Assembly (NCBI GenBank): GCA_021735105.1
Contig: JAIPHS010000008.1
Span: 1-19,456 of the forward strand
Source of the DNA: Candidatus Omnitrophota bacterium
Lineage (GTDB): Bacteria; Omnitrophota; Gorgyraeia; Duberdicusellales; 4484-171
Direction: 5' to 3'
Length of the DNA: 19,456 nt
A program made the translations under genes and the position numbers. Positions 14,209-19,456 of this stretch are shown here, one piece after another. The stretch's first letter is position 1, and every line of letters starts with the position of its first letter. The notes under the pieces were generated by a model that saw only the letters and a list, made by a program, of their open reading frames with translations, did not search any database and was not told the origin of the DNA.

Positions 14209-16641
14209 ATGAAAAAACTAGCAAAAATTATTTTAGTATTCTTTTTATTAGCCTCTCTGGCTTCATCTTTTGTTTTTTCTAAAGATAGCGGTTTAGCTCG
14301 GGAAAAGTTTCAAATAGCATCGGGAGCGTTTTCTGATAAATTTTATCAAGCTTCTCTCTCATTATTTAGAAAATTCATCAAGGATTTTTCTCAAAGCTCA
14401 CTAACCCCAAAAGCAAAACTTTATATCGCTCAATGCCTTTATCATCAACAGAAATATTCAGAAAGCTTAGAAGAATTAGAAGAATTAAAAAAACAAGAAA
14501 TTCCTGAGCTAAAAGATCAGGTTCATTATTGGTTGGCAAAAATATTTTTTGAAAAAAATGATTTTTCAAGTTGTTTGAATCAACTCCAAAACATAGCAAA
14601 AGACAATCAATCAAACCTATACCAGCAACCAAAACACCTTCAGGCATTATCATATCTTGAGACAGATCAATTAAAAAAAGCAAAATTAAATTTAAAAAAA
14701 ATAATTGAAGAAGCTAGCCGACAAGACTTAATTGATCTCTCTTACCAAAGCCTTCTTCAAATTTACAGCAAAGAAGCTAATTTTCATAAAATGATTTCTT
14801 CAATAAAAGAATATCTAAAAAATAACCCTCAAACAAAAATTAAAGACCGCATATATCTTTACCTAGCGGATGCTTACCGTAAAAAAAACAATTTTAAAGA
14901 AGCTGTAGATTCTTACAAACAATCTCTTGCCAACACTGACAGCAATAACTTGCGCGACTTAATCTACCGAGGGTTAGGCTTAACTTATATAGAACAAGAA
15001 GAACTTACTTTAGCTAAAAGGACTATTGATAAGATAGTCGAAGATCAATTGAGGTTATTTTTACAAGGATTATACTACTTTAATACTAATGACCAAATCC
15101 AAGCACTGGAAACTTTTAGCATCTATCTTGACAAATACCCGGAAGGAAAGTTTTTAGTTCAAAGCTACCTAAAAAAAGGAGATATTTTATATGAAATGGG
15201 GAGGATAAATGACTCCCTCTTAACATATAATACAGTCTTAAAAGAATTTTCAGAATCAGAATATCCCGAAATAAAAAATAAAGCTCATTATGGCCTAGCT
15301 TGGTGTTACCTAAAAAATAATGATTTCAAAAAAGCCATAGAGGAATTTAAAAAAACTTTGGAGTATAGCCATGATCCGGCGGTAAAAATAAGCTCTCAAA
15401 TCCAAATAGCCGATGCTTATCAAGAATCTAATCAACATCGAAAAGCTCTAAATATCTACAATCAAATAATCAAAAACTATTCCAATACTCTATATGCTGA
15501 TTACATCCAATTTCAAATCGGAATAGTATTTATAAAAGAAGAAATGTTAGATAAAGCGTCTTTAGCTTTTCGTAACCTTACTACAAACTTTCCCAATTCA
15601 AAACTAATACCTGAAGCAAAATATTATTTAGCCGTTAGTTATTTTTCACAGGATAAATATAAAGAAACTGAAAGAATACTCAATAAACTTATCGATAAAT
15701 ATCCTGATTCAAAGATAATCCCTGAAGCTGATTACCTTTATGCAAAATGCCTTTTTAACCAAGAAAAATACAGCCATGCTTTAAAAATTTTTCAGCAAAT
15801 TATAAAAAAATATAGAAATTCATCATTTTTACAACTTGCTTACATTGACACCGGCCTAACCTTTCTAAATTTAGAAAAGTTTGACAAAGCTAAAAAAACC
15901 TTTCAGAAATTTTTAAAAACCTACCCTGATTCTGAACATACTAATACGGTTAATTTTTATTTAGGCGGAATTTATGAGGCTGAAAATAATTTTAAAGAAG
16001 CAGAAGAATACTACAGAAAAGTAGCTAAAAAACATCCCACCAGTTTAATCGGCCAAGAAGCTTTATTGGCCTTAGGCCATCTTGCCTGGAATCGACAAGA
16101 CCTGGACAAAGCAGAACAATATTTTAAAAAAGGTTCAGAACAACAGACATCTTTTGGCCTAAAAAGTAAACTCTATCTTGCTAAAATTTATCAACAGCGG
16201 CAAAAAAATGAAGAGGCCTTAAAACTCTATCAACAATTAATTGACTCTCAAAAAAAGATAGCAGAAATTGCATTGGTAGATAAGGCGTTTCTTTTAAAAG
16301 ATGTGAGAAAATATCAAGAAGCCATAAATACTTTCAGACAAGCTTTGGAAAAGGGGGTAGATTCAGCTAAAATAAGATTTGCTTTGGGAATCTGTTTTGA
16401 AAAAAAGAAATTACTTCAAAATGCTATAGAACAATACTTCAAACTTATCTATACCTACCCCGAACCAACTAATGATAATAGCAAAACCAACTATAAAATA
16501 AAAGCTTATTTTCGAATCGCTAAAATCTATGAAAACCAAGGCGATATAGAACAAGCCAAGGAAGTATATCAAAAAATTATAAATTTAGATATTAATGAAT
16601 CAAAAATTGCAAAAATACGATTAAAAAAACTAAAAAAATAA
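14209..16641 (+). CDS. Large secreted TPR-repeat protein
   Basis: About 810 residues. An N-terminal signal (MKKLAKIILVFFLLASLASS) is followed by an uninterrupted solenoid of roughly 18-20 tetratricopeptide repeats, many of the TPR_6/CpoB-BamD type with yP.S at repeat boundaries (for example DKYPEGKF, TNFPNSKL, DKYPDSKI, KTYPDSEH). No enzymatic domain is visible. I start it at the ATG at 14209, which leaves a clean signal peptide; a TTG at 14197 would add MLKL. It heads the operon and is followed by exbB after 21 nt. By analogy with CpoB in the Tol system it may be a periplasmic scaffold working with the ExbBD-TonB-like motor; that role is inferred from position only. Confidence 0.88.
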   Translation: MKKLAKIILVFFLLASLASSFVFSKDSGLAREKFQIASGAFSDKFYQASLSLFRKFIKDFSQSSLTPKAKLYIAQCLYHQQKYSESLEELEELKKQEIPELKDQVHYWLAKIFFEKNDFSSCLNQLQNIAKDNQSNLYQQPKHLQALSYLETDQLKKAKLNLKKIIEEASRQDLIDLSYQSLLQIYSKEANFHKMISSIKEYLKNNPQTKIKDRIYLYLADAYRKKNNFKEAVDSYKQSLANTDSNNLRDLIYRGLGLTYIEQEELTLAKRTIDKIVEDQLRLFLQGLYYFNTNDQIQALETFSIYLDKYPEGKFLVQSYLKKGDILYEMGRINDSLLTYNTVLKEFSESEYPEIKNKAHYGLAWCYLKNNDFKKAIEEFKKTLEYSHDPAVKISSQIQIADAYQESNQHRKALNIYNQIIKNYSNTLYADYIQFQIGIVFIKEEMLDKASLAFRNLTTNFPNSKLIPEAKYYLAVSYFSQDKYKETERILNKLIDKYPDSKIIPEADYLYAKCLFNQEKYSHALKIFQQIIKKYRNSSFLQLAYIDTGLTFLNLEKFDKAKKTFQKFLKTYPDSEHTNTVNFYLGGIYEAENNFKEAEEYYRKVAKKHPTSLIGQEALLALGHLAWNRQDLDKAEQYFKKGSEQQTSFGLKSKLYLAKIYQQRQKNEEALKLYQQLIDSQKKIAEIALVDKAFLLKDVRKYQEAINTFRQALEKGVDSAKIRFALGICFEKKKLLQNAIEQYFKLIYTYPEPTNDNSKTNYKIKAYFRIAKIYENQGDIEQAKEVYQKIINLDINESKIAKIRLKKLKK

Positions 16642-16651
16642 CTAACAAATC

Positions 16652-16658
16652 AAGGAGG
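16652..16658 (+). promoter_or_regulatory. Strong Shine-Dalgarno AGGAGGT for exbB
   Basis: AGGAGGT stands 4 nt before the ATG at 16663. It is the best ribosome site in the window and supports a canonical anti-Shine-Dalgarno in this genome. Confidence 0.65.
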
Positions 16659-16662
16659 TATC

Positions 16663-17304
16663 ATGGAAGAACTTATCTTGGGAAACAAACAATTGCTTTG
16701 GCTGATGTCACCAATAATCCTCTGTTCTATATTTTCAGTTGCAATAATATTTGAACGGATTTTCTTTTATCTGTCGATACGTACAAACAAAAGTATGCTT
16801 CTTTCCCAAATAATGAAATTGACTAAAAAAGGAAAAATAACTGAAGCAATCGAACTTTGCCAAAAAAAACCATTTTACGCCACTAATATTTTAAAGGCGG
16901 GGCTTTCTCAAAATCAAAAGCCTAAAAAAGCTATAGAAGAAGCTATGGAAAATGCCTCTTTATATGAAGTGCCTAAGCTGGAAAAAAATCTAAACTTTTT
17001 AGGAACTATAGCTCATGTTAGCCCTTTACTTGGTTTGCTTGGTACTGTTATCGGGATGGTAAGCTGCTTTTACACTATCGAACAAGTCACTCAAACCGCT
17101 GGCATGGTAAACCCGACTGATCTGGCTGGAGGAATTTGGACAGCTTTAATTACAACCGCAGCTGGCCTTTCTGTAGCAATTCCAACTTACATCATGTATA
17201 ACTATTTTATTCATAAAGTAAGGTTGTTAACTTTGGTAGTCGAAAGAGCTTCTACAGAACTACTGGAAATATTAAGTGGAGGAGGCTATCCCGATGAAGT
17301 TTAA
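16663..17304 (+). CDS. exbB: MotA/TolQ/ExbB proton-channel protein
   Basis: A 213-residue inner-membrane stator subunit. One helix near 12-36 is followed by a cytoplasmic stretch and two helices (about 115-138 and 150-180) carrying the signatures IAHVSPLLGLLGTVIGM and GIWTALITTAAGLSVAIP. It should form a pentamer around an ExbD/TolR dimer and use the ion gradient to drive a TonB/TolA-type partner. The sequence alone does not separate ExbB from TolQ; the following TonB-like gene favours the Exb role. Its 3' end overlaps exbD by 11 bp. Confidence 0.93.
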   Translation: MEELILGNKQLLWLMSPIILCSIFSVAIIFERIFFYLSIRTNKSMLLSQIMKLTKKGKITEAIELCQKKPFYATNILKAGLSQNQKPKKAIEEAMENASLYEVPKLEKNLNFLGTIAHVSPLLGLLGTVIGMVSCFYTIEQVTQTAGMVNPTDLAGGIWTALITTAAGLSVAIPTYIMYNYFIHKVRLLTLVVERASTELLEILSGGGYPDEV

Positions 17305-17695
17305 AAGAGAAAGTAAAATAAATGCCGGTCTAAAACAAATGGATATTGTGCCGTTGGTAGACTGCGTATTTCTGCTTTTAATATTTTTTATGCTTTCATC
17401 AAGTTTTGTTGCCGTGCCGGGAATAAATATAAAATTGCCCAAAGCAATAAGTTCACAAACAATAAATACAAGGCCATTAACATTAATTATATCTTCTGAA
17501 GATATAATTTATTTAAAAGGAAAACCACGTTCAACCAAAGAGATAGAAAACTACCTTCGCCAAAAGGAAATAAAATCTATCTTTATTAAAGCAGACAAAG
17601 GAGCTAGCTTAGAAACAGTTATTGCTATTTGGGACATCTGTAAAGGTTTGGAAATAAATAGAATTGGCATTGCAACAACTAATTCAGAACGATAG
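17294..17695 (+). CDS. exbD: ExbD/TolR-family biopolymer transport protein
   Basis: A 133-residue stator partner with a short cytoplasmic N-terminus, one transmembrane helix and a periplasmic domain. MDIVPLVDCVFLLLIFFML contains the membrane Asp that carries the proton in this family. The periplasmic part has the usual ExbD pattern, ending in DKGASLETVIAIWDICKGLEINRIGIAT. I start at ATG 17294: GGAGGAGG at 17278-17285 is 8 nt upstream, and the GTG at 17276 would only add six residues inside that ribosome site. It overlaps the end of exbB, indicating coupled translation and fixed stoichiometry. Confidence 0.93.
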   Translation: MKFKRESKINAGLKQMDIVPLVDCVFLLLIFFMLSSSFVAVPGINIKLPKAISSQTINTRPLTLIISSEDIIYLKGKPRSTKEIENYLRQKEIKSIFIKADKGASLETVIAIWDICKGLEINRIGIATTNSER

Positions 17696-17713
17696 TTTAT
17701 TCTAGATAAATTA

Positions 17714-18265
17714 ATGAAAATAAAAAAAAAATATATTATCTTTCTTTTATTTTCAGCTTTTTTCCATATTTTATTTTTCTCGCAATTTAATTTTACAATC
17801 GCTAACAAACAAAAACCACATATCTATGCTTGGCCGAACATTCTTAGTAAAGAAGATTTATCTCCCAATATACAGACAACTAAGTTACCTAGAGGGTTAA
17901 GTTTTTCCACAGAAAAAACAAGAAAAGCTTATTTTTTAGCATCTTTACCCAAGCCAAGCCATGAATACACTTTCAGTCAAGATCTGGATAATTATGTAAA
18001 ACCTAAAAATAACTTCAAAAAATATGTAAAAAATAGCAGTGATATCTTTTTTTTATGGGAAAAAGAGCCTCTCTTAACTGGAGAAGCAAAACCATTATCT
18101 TATCGAGCTTTGGTCTCTCCTTATGGCAAAATTATTTTGCTTTATCCAAAAAAACTTACTTTAGACTCAAATAATAACAGATCTAGTTATAATTATCTTA
18201 AAGAATCTGCTTATTTTTTAGAAAAAAAATTTTTCTGGACAAAATTTGACTTTTTAGTAAAATGA
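17714..18265 (+). CDS. TonB-like energy-transduction protein
   Basis: A 183-residue protein with one N-terminal membrane helix and a periplasmic remainder. In the helix, Ser14-x3-His18 (SAFFH) reproduces the SxxxH motif through which TonB contacts ExbB/ExbD. The middle is not Pro/Lys-rich as in classical TonB. The C-terminal part, from LSYRALVSPYGKIILLYP onward, resembles the strand opening of a TonB-type terminal domain but ends FFWTKFDFLVK without a clear consensus. Position directly after exbD supports the assignment; the outer-membrane or periplasmic partner is unknown. Its stop overlaps the next ATG (ATGA at 18262). Confidence 0.7.
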   Translation: MKIKKKYIIFLLFSAFFHILFFSQFNFTIANKQKPHIYAWPNILSKEDLSPNIQTTKLPRGLSFSTEKTRKAYFLASLPKPSHEYTFSQDLDNYVKPKNNFKKYVKNSSDIFFLWEKEPLLTGEAKPLSYRALVSPYGKIILLYPKKLTLDSNNNRSSYNYLKESAYFLEKKFFWTKFDFLVK

Positions 18266-18486
18266 TAAACGTAGATATTGCTATTTTTATAGGATTTTTT
18301 TTCGATGCACTAATAGTAATTTATTTCATATTATACTGGGCAAGTGATAAGTTATTTATTAAAAAAGAAAAGAAAATTGATTTAATGAAAAAAAAATGCG
18401 AAATATGCGGCACCTTTTCTTTTATAAATAGTCATGGTGGATATTGGAGGTGCCCTAACTGCGAAAGTTTAAACCGAGGCAAGTAA
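18262..18486 (+). CDS. Small membrane protein with zinc ribbon
   Basis: 74 residues. A hydrophobic helix at about 6-28 (IAIFIGFFFDALIVIYFILYW) is followed by a lysine-rich linker and a C4 zinc ribbon: CEIC (46-49 region) and CPNC about 20 residues later, with GGYWRCPNC in between. I do not recognise a named family. The ribbon would face the cytoplasm by the positive-inside rule. It is translationally coupled to the TonB-like gene upstream and abuts the winged-helix gene downstream, so it belongs to the same operon. Confidence 0.72.
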   Translation: MINVDIAIFIGFFFDALIVIYFILYWASDKLFIKKEKKIDLMKKKCEICGTFSFINSHGGYWRCPNCESLNRGK

Positions 18487-18705
18487 ATGGTAACTCAAAT
18501 TGGAATTGTAGCTGGAGAAATTTGGAATTTTTTAGATGAACACGGAGAAACCACTTTAGAAGAAATCACCGGAGGCATAGACAAATCAGAAAAATTAATA
18601 TTGATGAGTCTGGGTTGGCTGGCCAGAGAAAAGCATATAATAGTTACAGAAAAAAATAACACCTACCAAATAAACTTAAATCAAAAAAAGCAAAAAATAA
18701 AATAA
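18487..18705 (+). CDS. Winged-helix protein, DUF2582-like
   Basis: 72 residues resembling the winged helix-turn-helix family DUF2582: IGIVAGEIWNFLDEHGETTLEEI, then SEKLILMSLGWLAREKHIIV, where the LGWLAREdKI stretch is distinctive. No ligand domain or cysteine is present. It begins immediately after the stop of the zinc-ribbon gene. A DNA-binding role, possibly regulating this operon, is inferred from the fold only. Confidence 0.72.
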   Translation: MVTQIGIVAGEIWNFLDEHGETTLEEITGGIDKSEKLILMSLGWLAREKHIIVTEKNNTYQINLNQKKQKIK

Positions 18706-18725
18706 AAATTCATTGCCAGGCAAAA

Positions 18726-19028
18726 ATGAAAAAAGGAATCGTCTTAGTTATTGTTTTTGGAATATTAATTGTAATTTCTCTGCTTGCCGTTACAGCAATA
18801 AATTTGATGCGCCAACAATCAAAAATAACCGAACATAAAATATCAAGACGAAGAAAACTATTAGCAGCTCAAGCCGGCATGGTTCATGCTTTAGAAGAAC
18901 TACGCAAAGGCAATGACCCCACTGGATCTAATGTTCTTAACATTAACGGCCTAGATGTCGACATACTATATACCCCCGACGGCAGCGGCCTTAACGGAAC
19001 AAATCCAGTAGAAATAACTGTTGATTGA
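18726..19028 (+). CDS. PilX-like minor pilin/pseudopilin
   Basis: 100 residues. MKKG followed by IVLVIVFGILIVISLLAVTAIN is a prepilin-type leader with Gly4 as the probable peptidase site and a long hydrophobic helix. The next stretch, with QQSKITEHKISRRRKLLAAQAGMVHALEELR, resembles PilX/GspK proteins, in which the A.AG.e.Al pattern continues the pilin helix. The globular part is very short, so it is a reduced minor pilin or a truncated copy; it ends in TGA after EITVD with no obvious coding sequence beyond. It is the last gene of the run starting at 14209, separated from the previous one by 20 nt. Confidence 0.75.
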   Translation: MKKGIVLVIVFGILIVISLLAVTAINLMRQQSKITEHKISRRRKLLAAQAGMVHALEELRKGNDPTGSNVLNINGLDVDILYTPDGSGLNGTNPVEITVD

Positions 19029-19090
19029 TAAAATAAAGTAATCCGCTAAAGCCTTTTCTGTTTAAGCATTAAAATAAAAGAATAACCTTA

Positions 19091-19096
19091 TATAAT
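19091..19096 (+). promoter_or_regulatory. -10 box TATAAT before tRNA-Ala
   Basis: TATAAT ends 10 nt before the mature 5' end of the tRNA. No good -35 is visible at 16-18 nt. It suggests the tRNA has its own transcription start in the 78-nt gap after the pilin gene. Confidence 0.4.
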
Positions 19097-19106
19097 TGAA
19101 CTTCAA

Positions 19107-19179
19107 GGGGCCGTGGTGCAGCTGGGAGCACACCTCGTTCGCAACGAGGAGATCGTCGGTTCAAATCCGATCGGCTCCA
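19107..19179 (+). tRNA. tRNA-Ala (anticodon CGC)
   Basis: A 73-nt cloverleaf. The acceptor stem GGGGCCG pairs with CGGCTCC, with the G3-U70 wobble that identifies alanine tRNAs, and the discriminator is A. D-stem GTGC/GCAC, anticodon stem CCTCG/CGAGG with loop TTCGCAA (anticodon 19140-19142), five-base variable loop, and T-stem GTCGG/CCGAT with loop TTCAAAT all pair properly. CCA is not encoded. It reads GCG codons. Confidence 0.97.
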
Positions 19180-19185
19180 TGTAAT

Positions 19186-19227
19186 TAGTCCAAAGTCCAA
19201 TGTCCTAAGTCCTATGTCTAATGCATA
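19186..19227. repeat. Heptanucleotide tandem array, locus E
   Basis: Six 7-nt units follow the tRNA by 6 nt: TAGTCCA, AAGTCCA, ATGTCCT, AAGTCCT, ATGTCTA, ATGCATA. A 21-nt stretch at 19192-19212 is identical to 11267-11287 in the array before uvrA, 8 kb away. Here only one orientation is present, so no hairpin arm. Confidence 0.85.
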
Positions 19228-19260
19228 ATGTTTTGGGTTTCAGAGAGTGAATATAAATAA

Positions 19261-19456
19261 ATGGCAAAAATAAGATTATATATACCCCCTCAAAAGGTAA
19301 AAGAATCTATCACTTTAGATAAAAGAGAGCCTTTGCATAAACTAAAAAATGTCTTACGCCTTAAAGAAAGTCAAAAGATTTATATATTTGACGGCAAAGG
19401 TAAAGAATGGGAATACAGAATCAGCCGGATAAAACAAAAAAATATAAAAATAACCA
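19261..19456 (+). CDS. rsmE: 16S rRNA m3U1498 methyltransferase, N-terminal part
   Basis: The first 65 codons of an RsmE-like protein, cut by the window end. The opening MAKIRLYIP, then EPLHKLKNVLRLKESQKIYIFDGKGKEWEYRI, matches the RsmE PUA-like domain pattern (hH..VLRlk.Gd.i.lfDG.G). The SPOUT methyltransferase domain would lie beyond the window. TATAAA at 19252-19257 is just upstream of the ATG and no Shine-Dalgarno is seen at a normal distance. Confidence 0.82.
   Translation, partial: MAKIRLYIPPQKVKESITLDKREPLHKLKNVLRLKESQKIYIFDGKGKEWEYRISRIKQKNIKIT

Noticed and set aside
17276..17293. GTG start for exbD
   Set aside because: These codons form the GGAGGAGG ribosome site of the ATG at 17294.

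Overview
The window is one strand of a compact, AT-rich, lysine-rich bacterial genome: every gene I can support lies on the + strand. It looks like a diderm bacterium, because it has a lipoprotein diacylglyceryl transferase (lgt) and an ExbB/ExbD/TonB-like energy-transduction set. It is probably an anaerobe from a poorly cultured phylum. A K+-dependent membrane pyrophosphatase, a GRIGCF-type Lgt, QueH, aspartate dehydrogenase and a PilX-like pilin next to a TPR/ExbBD cluster remind me of Omnitrophota. That placement is an impression from the sequence and was not tested by any search.

Layout. 2-1627: 3' three quarters of a membrane pyrophosphatase with a Na+-type glutamate. 1664-3096: a CxxCxxCC-domain protein overlapping a GH5 glycosidase that has an in-frame stop near its end. 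3200-4393: an Rpe-like epimerase and QueH, directly abutting. 4470-5372: a radical SAM protein whose last codons lie inside the left inverted repeat of a single-gene RAYT/IS200-like transposon (5346-6082). 6097-7460: Dtd, then Lgt. 7539-11263: a cofactor block of nadE-folK-panC, with 1-nt gaps, followed by aspartate dehydrogenase; this covers the first and last steps of de novo NAD synthesis plus folate and pantothenate steps. 11366-14152: UvrA. 14209-19028: a seven-gene run of a secreted TPR protein, ExbB, ExbD, a TonB-like protein, a membrane zinc-ribbon protein, a winged-helix protein and a PilX-like pilin. 19107-19179: tRNA-Ala(CGC). 19261-end: the start of RsmE.

The most unusual signal is not a gene. 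Five intergenic regions carry short tandem arrays with a strict 7-nt period (1628-1655, 3104-3177, 6539-6690, 11271-11361, 19186-19227). Unit sequences differ between loci, but 1628 and 6539 share units, and 11271 and 19186 share a perfect 21-nt stretch. Three arrays consist of two oppositely oriented arms. This looks like a dispersed heptanucleotide repeat family placed next to gene starts.

A second pattern is that several genes that look like operon leaders (rpe-like, transposase, nadE, the TPR gene, probably lgt) lack a Shine-Dalgarno sequence and have a -10-like hexamer only about 6 to 12 nt before the start codon. Internal genes such as exbB, exbD and nadX have good Shine-Dalgarno sites. 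Leaderless or near-leaderless transcripts are therefore likely for the first group.
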